Origin: Neospora caninum Liverpool
Taxonomy: Eukaryota > Apicomplexa > Conoidasida > Eucoccidiorida > Sarcocystidae
Direction of reading: 5' to 3'
Assembly: GCF_000208865.1 (NCBI RefSeq)
Contig: NC_018392.1
Span: 310,001 to 374,000 of the forward strand
DNA length: 64,000 nt
Of the stretch, positions 33,801-45,000 are shown piece by piece; within the stretch, counting starts at the first letter, position 1, and each line of letters begins with the position of its first letter. A program made the translations under genes and the position numbers. Below the pieces are notes generated by a model. The model was given only the letters and a program-made list of their open reading frames with translations. It was not told where the DNA came from and ran no database searches.

Positions 33801-35439
33801 CTTCAACCTCGTTGACGATTCCATGAGTCAGGAGATGCGGGCGACGCCTTTTCACGTTCGGGAGGAATCCGAATCGTCGGAGTTGTCTTCGCCCCACCCT
33901 GGAAAGAAAGCGTCTTGGGTTTTTCCTGCGCAGAGTCCTCCGCTGCGTGGTCGCGAGAATCGAAGGCGCGAGAAACACGGCTCCGCGCCAGCGCCCAAGG
34001 CTAAACTTGGTGAGCCCAAGGAGGAGGCCTTCCGCGACGCTTCGGCAGAGGCAGGGGCGGACACGCGGAACGTAGGGTCCCGGGAGACGGGCAACAAAAA
34101 GGCTGTTGAGGCGGAGGCGAAGCCCGACCAGCAGGCAGGCCGTCACGGGAGTCTGATGGGGATAATCAAAAGAAAGGACAAAAGGCTCGGGTCGGCGGAG
34201 AAAGAGAGCCGCAGGCATCGGTGGGGCTCCTGGCTGGGTGCTCTCGAAAGGAACCTGAGAAAGCACGTGAGTGGCGAACCGGAGTTAACGGGGCGGAGCG
34301 CGAAGGACACGCCTCTCACACCTGCCTCCAGCGGGTCTTCGACCCCCAGCCGGCAGGCGAGGTTTTCGACAGCTGAGACGAGTGCTGCGTCTCCATCTGT
34401 CTCCCAACAGGATTTGGGAGCAGCGAAATCCACCTTGGGCCTTTCCGGGCGCCAGTCGCCCCGCGCTGCTCTCTCGGTTGCGTCGAATTCGAACGACGAA
34501 GCGACAGACGAGTTCGGCGCAGGCCTCGTTCTGGTTGACACGAGAAAGAGCGACTTCAGTGCAGGCGCCCTGGAGAGACCGGCTGCCTACGGGGGGCCTT
34601 CTCAAGAACAGACTGTGAAGGACGCGCTGCAGATGGCGAAAGCGGAGCTCCTGGACCAGGCGCTCGACGCCATAACTCTACGGCACTTGTACCCTCTCCG
34701 CGGGATTTTGGGCATCACCACCGTCCTCCTCAGCTTCTTGTACATCCTGATGAGCCGGATGGGGCCGGAATCGAGTCGCGCCGCCTCCGACACTGTCGCA
34801 GACCCCGCCGTGCTGGTGTGCTTGGGAGTCACCTTGTTTGTCTCGCTGATTCGTTTGAGGCGAAGCACGAAGACGCGCGATGACCAGCGAGCGTTGATGG
34901 AGAAGCGGCGGCAGCAGAAGGCGCGGAATTTGCTGCGGAAATACGCGGAAGAACCCGAGGCTTGGCGGCAACAGCGCATCAGATCGGCCCCTATGGTCTA
35001 CGCCTATGACGGCCCACGAGGCGACACGAGCTTCGCGGGCGGGTCTGACGCGCCGGCGGCTCCGGCCGCCACCTTCGCCGAGGGACACAGACAGAACCTG
35101 AGCACCGACCGACTCCAGAGGCGAGGTCTCCGGGACTGGGTTAGGGGGAGGGAAAGGCGAGAAGGACAGGAGGAAAAAGGAGAGAGAGAGAGACACATCG
35201 TCGCTTTCCTGGGGCTAGAAAGAGACTCGGCACCAGAAACGCCCCCGGACGAGGGACTCCTCCCACAGAGCGGGTGGACAGCGAAGATCATGCGGGGGCT
35301 GCGACGGCGTCTCAAGCACGCGGAAAAACCCACCGTCGAGACGCCTGAAGAAGGGACCGAAACGCAGGAAAGCGAGATGTCCTACAACCCCGACCTGGCG
35401 CTGTCAGAAGCCACGGCGGGGGGGGAACTGGCTGCGTGA
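30868..35439 (+). CDS. Multi-pass protein with duplicated two-helix membrane module, unknown function
   Basis: Two exons, 30868-31501 and 31832-35439, join after a one-base overhang (AACG/GTGAGG to CTCTCAG/GC) to give 1413 residues. A hydrophobic segment at about residues 54-69 (HVAFLFFVVVLVGCSV) suggests a signal anchor. A very basic stretch follows at about 330-400 (KAKRRRGKARSRRLPPGQNK). Four membrane helices come in two hairpins: about 566-585 with 602-620, and 1164-1184 with 1204-1220. Each hairpin starts LRxG and is followed by a basic helical tail (RQRQFRKSLARIRAAYLRK; MEKRRQQKARNLLRK), so the module looks duplicated. About 540 disordered, Glu/Ser/Arg-rich residues separate the copies. 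I know no family with this layout. The first in-frame ATG was taken as start, in a weak context. The stop (GCGTGAGAAG) overlaps a possible splice donor, so a further 3' exon cannot be excluded. Confidence 0.72.
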
Positions 35440-38400
35440 GAAGAGCTAGCACCGGCACGCGTTTCACGTTCACGCGATGCTTTCCTAGTTGGTGTACACT
35501 TGTTTCAGGGAACGGCGACCTTTTTTTTCCTGTCTTGCTGCAGGGAACCGCGCTCGCGCGCATGCGCGAACAGACCTTTTTCATCTCGAGGCCACGCGTC
35601 TTCTTACAGAGCGACGTACACTAAAAAAAGGTTCGGTGCCGTGTCGGATAGGGGCAGTCTTTTGGCGTCTTGTCACCGGGAAACTACGTCGATCTCCGAG
35701 GGTTCCTCAGGCCCAAACCAGTTCTTAGCTTTGCTGTCTCCAGTTTTTCTGTCTCTCTGTCGTGTGTGTTGAGCGTCGACAGCCACACTTCGATATATCG
35801 GCCTCGTCGCCCCGCACGGAGCGGCCTCGTGATCCTCCCTCCCCGACGTATCAAGTTCTTGTCTTTGGAAACTGGAATTCAACTTCGCTGTCTACGGACT
35901 ACTTACTCCTGTGCACCTCATCACTTTGTTCCTGACTCTCGCTCGCTGGTTTAGCTGATGAAGAAAAAACTTTGTCAGCTTGGCGCCTCGGGCCTTCCGT
36001 GTGGGGTAACTCATGTCGAGGCGTTCTGACCCCTTCACTTTGTCCCGGGGGAATGTGTAACGCACCCGTTGAGACCAGCAGAGCGGCAGAGGATCGTTAG
36101 GTCCGGTTTCCTTTCGGTATTTACAAGGTTTCTGTTGCTAGCTACGCTGTGCGATCTTCCCGTACACTGGCTCCACAAGAAAGCACTGTGTGGCACATCT
36201 TCGCACGTTCGCGTTCTTTCTGGACTCACGAGAGGCAGCAAGGGCGAAAGCGTATCTCATAACTTTTGTCGGCGGTACTTACCGCCGTCTCTACGTCGTG
36301 GCGCGCCCGCAAAGGAACCAGTCACACGCTTTTCCCTGCGGAGAGAGAGGAGGACAGTTTCGGCGACAAGGCAGCCCCACGTAACACTGTGCTTTAAAAT
36401 TTCGCGAGAAAAACGAGATGCCCCAGTCCGGGAAAGCGTCAAAGGGCGGATTCTCTTGGTGATCCGACAGTGTGTCCATTCTGGATTGAAAATGCGTACT
36501 TCTCACCCCCAGTTCACCCGCGGTTATCTTTCGCCGCTACAGATACACCGCCAGGGAGGCCCCGTCCCATTACAGGCGAGGCGCGCTTTTCTCCCTCGCT
36601 GGCGAGATGCAGAAGCGGGGCTGACGGAAGGATAGCTGGGAAAAAGGATTCCAACGGGCTCCCTCCGTGTCTCTCTCGCGAAGCAACGCCTTCGAGAAAG
36701 AGGAACACACACAGCGTGGCAGAAGGAAGCCGGGAAAAGCGCATTTCTCTGCATTCTTCGAGGGGTATAGGGAGGATGTTTGCGCAAGACTGCATCGCGG
36801 AGAAAGGGTTTGTCCTGAGAGCTCGCGTCTGTTGGAACTTCAAGACCCCGCGTGTGCGGAAAAGAGGAAACTTGGGGAGCTTTTTTCTTCCCACTTAGGC
36901 GGGAGTTCTCCCGAAAATCTGCAGGAGAACGAAATCTCTCCCCTCTCGACGCGACCGACGCAAAAAGAGAGCGGCTGACTCGGCAGCTTGTCAGAAGCCG
37001 AGGGACAAGCGTGTGAGGAGAGATGGGGCTGTTGAGGCTACTGATTCGCGAGACCTTTTCTTTTCGCTTTTCACGCAAGACACGGAGGGAAAGGCGCGTG
37101 TTTTCCAACGGATGCGTGTGCCCGGGGAAAACTGGGATCAAAAGGTATTTCCGCTTTTCAATCCAGTCACCCCTCGTCAATACCCCTTTGTCTTGACTCG
37201 GGACGGTGTGGAGAAAGTCTTTGGGGACAGAGAGAACGCGCCGCGCCTACGTGGCACGGCCCTATTTTTCTCACGTTTTGCGTGCTTTGAAAACGCGGAG
37301 CCTTTGTGTTTTCCGCGAATTTTCTGTTTTCTTGGCGCGACTGCGTCCTCGTCCCTTTTCCTGCTCCAACCGATCAGCGCTCCCGCGCCCTATACGGTCT
37401 CGACGGCCGCCCTGCGCTCGAAAAGGCCGCTGACTGCTTTTTCCTTCGGCATCTCTCCTCTGACCTAAGCTCTTTCGTCCTTCTCTTTCCTCCCTCTCTT
37501 CCCTCCTCCGTGAAAACTCCTTTCGCGTGCCGTCTTCCGTAAGGGCGCCGACCCGAGAAAGCCCCGTCCCTCGTCGGCCCGTCGGTAGCTGTCCAGCGCC
37601 TCTCGCCACTTTTTGACGACGGTCTCGTTCGGCTTTCTTTCGGCTGGAGTCTCTTGCTCCTGTCCAGCCGGTTTTCTCCGAACGGCGAAGAGGCGGCAGA
37701 GAAGAAAACGGACAGTGTCAGGGGCGAAGAGCTGGGAGACAGCAGCCCCGTGTGCTGGGTTGACTGCATCTCTTCCTTCTGCCTGCCGCTTCCGTCATCG
37801 CTCTTCACAGGCTTCTTCGTTTTATCTTCGAAGGCCTTCAGTGCTTCTCCTCTTCTGCCTTTGTGAGCGTGCCTTTTCACACGAGGTGGTTTCCGCCTCC
37901 CTTTGCCGCTGCGCCGTAGATTGTCGACGCTTTTCCCGTTGTTTTCCGCTCGAAGAACGAAAGAGCTTTCCTGTCCCCCGTTAAGTTTGGCCTTCTTTTT
38001 GAACCGAAAGAGGGGATACTCAAGGCGGGGGAAACTCTGTCTTCCCCGCCAGGAACTCCCTGAACCCCTGGCTTCGAGCGTGAGTGCAAAATGTGGTGTG
38101 AGTACCCAGAACAGGAACAAAGAGGGGAGGCAGAGACGAAGACACCGAGTTGGTTCAGGTGTCGGTTCTCGTGCGGCAGTCTTGCCTTGCCCCTTGGAGA
38201 AGGAGGCGAGGCTCCGACGACTTAAAATGTCCAAGTCCAGTCTGCTCTGCTGTTCTCACTTCCCGCACCGTTGCGACCTTGTCCGTCTCAGCGTGTGTCC
38301 CTTTTTCGTGTAAAAAGTCCCAGTCGTGCTCAAAACGCCCAACGCACGTTTCTCAACGTTCTGTCGTCTCCCCTGTCTCTGTCTCCTCTCTCGGCTGTAA

Positions 38401-39008
38401 TGTGCCGGTGCTTAACCAGGGCGCATCCAAAATCATCCCAAGTCAACACATTGGCTAGCGTTCTGTTCCCACGCAGCCAGTCTGCGTGTTTTCGTCTCGA
38501 TTCTCTTCGTCTTCTCTGTCAACAGTTTCCACTCTTCACTTCTTTCCCCTTTCGAATGCTGAGCGCTCGCGGTGTCTGCTTCCGCCGCCCGGCGACTCCG
38601 ATGGAGGAACGGGGTTCGCCAAATTGGGCACAATCCTCAGCGCAGGGGACGTGAAGCGCTCGGAGCGTAGTGGATGCTCATACCCGGTTCTTTTTTGCCT
38701 CGTTTTTTCTCTTTTTTCCGGCCAAGACGTCGGCATCCGAGAGGTTCCTATACTGGAGAGCTTCGACGATGCGGTTTTCCGCGCGTTCCCGTTGAGCTCG
38801 TCAGCGCCGCACTTCCATGTGACCGCCTTGCTTCTCTGCCTTTCTGCGTTCGTTTCTTCTCTGTGGTCTTTTCTTCTCTCCGTTTCGTTGTCTTCTGCCT
38901 CTCGGTCACGCCGTCCTTCTCGAGATTCTGTTCTCTGGTTTCCCCTTTCTGCGGTCGCGCCCGTGCGTCGTTTTTCCTTGTCGACTCGTGCGCATTTCTC
39001 CCGGGAAA
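35440..39008. other. Upstream region of the potassium-channel gene
   Basis: About 3.6 kb between the two-hairpin membrane protein and the channel start. Long frames exist on both strands, notably a minus-strand frame of 286 codons ending at 37374, but none has a recognisable domain or splice partners. Pyrimidine-rich tracts (38300-38950) precede the channel start and would suit a 5' UTR intron acceptor. I take this stretch to be 3' UTR, promoter and long 5' UTR. Confidence 0.4.
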
Positions 39009-42000
39009 ATGGGGCTGCAAGTGGAGACGCCGTCCTTTCTGCTCCGGCAGATTTTTCGTTTGGTTTTGGACTGCACCGTGGTGGCGGGCTTCATCGGCTG
39101 CATGGTGTACATCGCCACCTTTGGGAACACGTGGACGACCGTGTCGATGCGTTTCGTGCCGTCTCTCCTCGGATGGGCATTCTTCCTTTCCTCGGTCTTT
39201 GTCTTTGAGCCGCTCTACCAGCTCTACGTGGGAATTACCACCGGACAGTGGCCGACGTGGGCGGCGCGGTCCACCCTCGAACCTCGCGTCCACGGACAGT
39301 TCAAGCTGGAAGAAGAGCAGGCAGAGAAGGCGCGCGAGGAGGGCGTCGAGCAACCCGACGCGCGAAAGATCTTGTTGCTGACGAAGAAGAAGGCGCTGCG
39401 TTTCAACCGGCTCGTGACGGACTTCAAGATGCGCCGAAAACTGAAGTTTCGCCAGGGCCTGATTAAAGCGTCGATGGCGCGTCTGCTATATTGGCACCAC
39501 CTTCTCCGGCACTCCATTCACCGCGTCTGCAGCAGGCCGTCCTTTGCGCTGGCGACGGTCGTGTGGAATTTCGCCTGGTCCGTCTCCTGGTGCTTGACTC
39601 TCCAGCGGTGGCGACGAGACGGCTTCGACGAGCTGTGGGACTTTCGCCTCATCCAGGGCTCGGACTACGCGACGCAGGAGTTCTTCCTGTCGGCGGCCAC
39701 GCTCGAGTTCTTGATGATTTTCCTCCAGCAGACGGAAGTGATGCAAATGTTGCTCTGGCCCTCGTTCTGGGTCGAGCTCTTCACGCTGCCGCCTCTCACG
39801 GTTCTCTTTTACTTTGTGTTCGAGCGTATGTTCTCCAGCCACTACATCGCAGCCGAGCTCCTGCTTCTCACCGGCTGGCTGCGCTGGATCAAGACCTTCG
39901 TCATGACCCGGTTCATCAGTGCCTCGGTCGTCTGGGGCAACGCGACCAAGGGCCACGTGGTCCAGCTGGTGCTCGGGATCGTTTTCCTGCTCACTGCGTT
40001 TGCCTCTGCCATGTTCACTTCCGACGGAATCAATCCGGAAAGCGTCGGCGACTTGGACCGCAACCTGTACACCGTGAAAGAGTTCTTCAACTTTTGGTAC
40101 TTTGGAGTGGTCACCATGTCCACCGTCGGCTACGGAGACATCTCGCCGCGCACGGTTATGGGCCAGTGTTTTTGCATCACGTTCATCGTCACGGCTCTGA
40201 TTTGGTTGCCCAGCGAGTTCGGGCGGCTCATCGAGTCGCTGACCTCGCGGCGAAAAGTCTGGGGGCGCTTGCCGTTGAGGATCGATCACACCGCCTTCGT
40301 CGTGCTCCTCGGAGATGTCGAGCCCGCCCAGCTGTCCACCTTCTTGCAGGAAGTCCGGCTTCGGCGAGCTGTACCCCCCAAGGTCGTGGTGCTGAGCAGA
40401 CACCCGTTCGAGGACTATCGGAACCAGATGGAGGAGGCTCAGAGCGGCCAGGTGCGGCTCTGTCTCGTCACCGGCGAAGCAGGAATCGGCGGCGATCCCT
40501 CCGACCTTCTCTTGGTCCAGCCGAACCATTCCCAGGGCGTCTTCGTGCTCTCCTCCCCGTCGGCGCTGTCGGCCTACTACGACCGCCAGACGTTGACGCG
40601 GCTGCTCAGTCTGATGCGCCTCCAAATCGACCCCGCCCACATCGCCGTCCAGCTGTGCACGAACGTGTGCGCCAACATCATCGCCTCCATGGGCTGTCTC
40701 AACTACTCGATTCTGAGCGACTTGAAGATGGGCTTGATCGCGAAGGCCCTCTGCGGCCACTCGGGCATCATTCCGCTCATCTGCAACCTCTCTGGAAGTA
40801 CCTATCCAGACGTGCCGATCGGACAGCTCGCCAGGCAGTTCCCGCCGGAGACCCTGCCCGGCCTCTGCGAATATGTGAAAGGTGCAATGCACTCCCTCTA
40901 CGCGTTTCGCGTCCCGCCCTGCATGTTTGGCGTCCCCTTTGAAGAGGTTTGTCTCGGGCTGTACTACTGCGCAAACATCATCTGCGTGGGGATCGAACGC
41001 GACGCACAGCCAAAACCGTCGACGGCGCATGACCCTGCGCGTGGCTGCGGCAAAGTCGCCTGCTGCTCAAGCCTCGGGAGGCGGTACAGGCGGCTGGTCG
41101 AGGGACGGCCCGCGGGCAAGCAGGCCGCAGGCCGTCGCCACGCTGCGTCCACCAGCTTCTTCTCGCCAGTGAACAGTTCGATGCAGCTCTGCTCCTCTTC
41201 CGACTCCTCAGATTCCGAAGCTTCGTCGCCTCGCTCCCGGGAAGACGCACGGTGGACCGTGGCGCGAGGTTCGCATCCCGACGCGGCCGGTGAGCCGGAC
41301 GGAGCCCGCCACGTCAGTTTTTTCCCGTCGCTCGAGGCGCGACCCGCGTCGCCTTCACGCGCCGCGCCGAACTTGCGACCGCGCAAGCGAGCCGGCGGGA
41401 ACGGCGCGGAGTCCGGCAGCAGCGAGTGGAGACAGCGCCAGGTCGCCGCGAGCTCGTCTCCGGAGCACACGGCGAAGAGGACCTCTGGCCAGGCGAGCCA
41501 AACATCTCTACGGGGCAAGACCGGCGAGGGAGGTCCGGGCGCCGCGTCGCAGCTCTGTCCCTCGTTGTCTTGCCGTTCTTCCGTCGTCTCTCCGCAAGAA
41601 GAGCGTCGTGGCAAGCAGCCGCCCAAGGGTGGAGGCAAACCGAAGGCCTCCCGTCTTCCCTATTTCCAGACTCCGAATCAAAAAATTTCCTTCTGGGTCA
41701 ACCCCGCAGGCACGCACTACCACCTAAGAGAGGGCGACAAGTGCGTCATCATTGCTCCGTCCGTCGGCGCTGCCGAGTTCCTCGAGTCCGCCACAGTCGT
41801 CCCTTGGTCGAGCGTCTTCTCCTCGCCTCTCGGGCGGTTCGTGGACCTCCTCGCGACTCAGCCGGCGCGCGCAGCTGCGCAGGCAGCGGAGCAAGCGGTC
41901 GCGTTGGCGGCGGACGCGAAGGAGGTGGTGCATGTGGCGATCACGGCGACGAAGGACGCCGTCGGGAACGTGGTGAAAGCCGGGTCTGACGAAGAGAGCT

Positions 42001-45000
42001 CCGCGGCCTCGAGCGTGCACAACGCGTCCGCAAAGACGTCAAGCGGGGAGGCTGGTGGGAACCGGCGGTCACCTGTTTTATCGCCGAAGAAGCGAAGAGA
42101 ACACCCAGAGCCTCGAGGCGACCTTGTGGAAGGCGCGAAACCGAAGGCCGCAGGCGCCACGGCGGAAGGCGCTGCTGCGAAGGCAGGCGTCGGCGGCAAC
42201 TCGGCGGCCGGACAAGAAGGGAAGAGGGGAAAGGGGGTTTTGGAACACATGACAGGAACAATCACGCCCAAAGAGCAACCGGAGACCACGCGCCCGGGCG
42301 AGGGTGCGGGCCGCATCGAAGGGCGCACGGACGACGGCGAACTGAGCAACGGCGAGGCGACAGCGGCGGGAGCGGACGGTCGGCGCGGCGGACAGTCCCT
42401 TGACATGGACGACGGGGAATCCGCCACAGAGGAGACGCTTCCGAATCTCCGAGACCCAGGAAGGGCGGTGAGCGGACAGAGCGAGGAAGACCATCGGAGG
42501 TCCCGGAACGGCGAGCGAGAGCACCCCGAGACCGCATGCGAAGACAGGCTGGAACCCCGTGGGCGGCCCAAGCAGTTTTCTTTTTCTTCGCACCCGGCGA
42601 CGGCTCCTCTCCGCTCGTCTTCGACTGAGTGGTGTGAGGAGCCCGCGCCGGTCGGCTCGTCTGCCGCCTTCTCTGGCAGTTCGCCGGGTTTCCGCCGCGG
42701 GGAGTCGAGAACGTCTCTCTCGACCTCTGCAGCGCGTGCTTCAGGTGACGCAGACCTCGGCGCTCTGTGGCACTCTTCTCGGGGACAAGAAAACCACGTG
42801 CTCACTGCCGATCAGCCCCCTTCCACGACTTTTGCCTCTTTCCCAACCGAGACGGAGACGGACGACGCGTTTTTCTCAGAGGTTCCTTACTCTTCCCCAA
42901 CTCCTTCTCGTGGGACGCCCCGCGAGACAACGTCTGAGCCGCACCCCCTGCCCGCTTCTTCGCATCCATTTCTGGCTACGTCGCCTCAGCATCACTCGCC
43001 TTCTGCCTCGCGTGCGGCTCTTCCGCCTGTCGGTTCTCCGTCCAGTCCGGATCACGCGAACCCAACGCGTCACTGCCTCGCCCCGCCGCCTGCTGCTTTG
43101 ACCTCTTCTGCCCAAGGGACGTCTCCAGAGTCTTCACCATCGGCTCTGGGCGGCGCACTCGCGCCTCGGCTGCTCCCTCTCCATCTAACGCAGCCTGCGT
43201 TTCCCGCTGACGGCGACACGGAACCCGCGAACTTGGAGAAACGGGCGTCGTCTCTTGGCACGTTCAGTTCCAGCCAGGACCCGTCGGGTTCGCCGCTCTA
43301 CGAAGATTCTGGATATGCCACCCTCACTCCGCGCCGTGGGAGGAGCGTCCATGAGCGACCTTTGGTGGCAGATCGCGCTGGAGCAGAGAGAGATCGTGAC
43401 ACGCAGAGCCTGCAAAGTCCAAAAAGCTGGGCGAGCTTGCCAGTGGCCATCCCCACGCCTCTGGAGCTCAGAGAGGGAAGAACAGCCGAGATCAGTCCGT
43501 CGGCAGCTGCCGGTGCTTCCAACGTCTTCAAGAGGCTGTTTAGCACTCCCACGGCGCTGGAAGTTGATCGGCTTCCAGTCCACGTCTGGGCTGGTGGAGG
43601 GGTAGGCCCTATGCGACCTAGTGCACAAGGCAACAAGGGCGGAAACGGCTGTTCGGGAAAACGCGTCTCTCCCAGCTTACGGCGGCTACACTCGAAGGCA
43701 ACCACGTATCAGAGAGCTGAAGCCGCGTACTCATTTGTTCTCGCTCCCCTCTCCCCCTCTCGCCTATCCCTATATACGGTTGGATACATCTTCCCGTCTG
43801 TAGGCGCGTGCACGTGCAAGCATATATCCACAGAACGAATGGTGCATGTCTCCCTCGCGGCGGCCGTGTGTATCGGAGCATCTCTGTATCGAGGACCAAA
43901 CTTCGTACACAGCCACGCTTGCGTAGTCGTAGTTCTCTACAGAGGGAAAGGGACAGAGGTACAGATAAAACCCTATGGAGTCATAATCACTATGGTGTCA
44001 GGTTCTCTGAGTTCTTGTTTGCTTTTCCCAGGATGAAGAAGCGACCGTCCCTGTGGTTCACGTCGGCGCTCAAGACGACTTTGATAAGGACCTAGATTCG
44101 CAGTCTGTCGGGTGCATCGCGACGGAGCGTGCAGAAGAGCCTGTCTATCTTCCTGGAGAGACAGAGGGCCCGGAAGGCAGCAAGCGCAGTTCAGACGCAG
44201 AGAAGAGAGACAAGTGTCGAGAGAGTGGCCGAAAGGACCCGGCAGGTGGGGTCACCTGGCGAGATGCGCGAGACGTCCCAGGGGACAAAGCGGCAAGCGA
44301 CCCAAGACGGGGACGGGCCACAGAGAGCAGGTATTCGAGCGACTACGACGACTCGTCCACCGATGGGTCTGATCTGCTGGCGGAGCCCCAGCTGTCGTGT
44401 TCCGACCAGGTAAAGAAACCGAGAGCCGGAGACATCTCGATTTGCAGAAACGAGTGCTGTGTTTAGGGCGACTCATATGTTGATGTGCATCCTCACCCAC
44501 ATGCCTACTAGATTTCGATCTAACAGGGGACAGACGACAGAGGGACGACGGAGGATCTCCGTTTTCTGCCACCACGTCACCTACTGTCCCAACGGCAAAA
44601 ACTGTGAGAATCGCCGGACGGGTTGCCAAAACAACCTCTGTGTATATGCTGATGTGAAGATTTGTTTTTGATAATCACCCCTTGAAGCGGGGTAAAGAAT
44701 GGGGTGACAGCGCAGTGACTCCACCTGTCTCGCGCAAGACCCGAACTAGCTGTCGAAGTTTTGGTCCAAATGGTCGCGTTTTCTGGCTTCTCCACAATAG
44801 TTTCCTGTAGCGAGCCCCAGCTTCTTACTCAGAGCTACCCTGGGAAGAGGTATGCACTGAGAATCCCTCACGGTTCACTCGCGATGACCGCTGCGCTTCA
44901 TCGAGGATCTACTTCCCCCCCAGGCTGCTGGTGTCGGTCGTGGAGCTTCCGGAGTCCCGGTCGGCGATGTGTCTTGTCTCTTTGCCAGATTGGCGCTATG

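Noticed and set aside
37374..38234. Minus-strand frame of 286 codons with a hydrophobic segment near the start
   Set aside because: It lies in the presumed 5' UTR of the channel gene, the body is random basic low complexity, and no splice sites or motif support it.
39486..41030. Minus-strand frame of 514 codons and plus-strand frame of 483 codons
   Set aside because: Both overlap the pore and RCK1 exon of the channel, where the true frame shows TVGYGD and RCK motifs; they are shadows in GC-rich DNA.
41858..42805. Minus-strand frame of 315 codons
   Set aside because: Antisense to the disordered insertion of the channel; Ala/Ser/Pro-rich mirror composition only.
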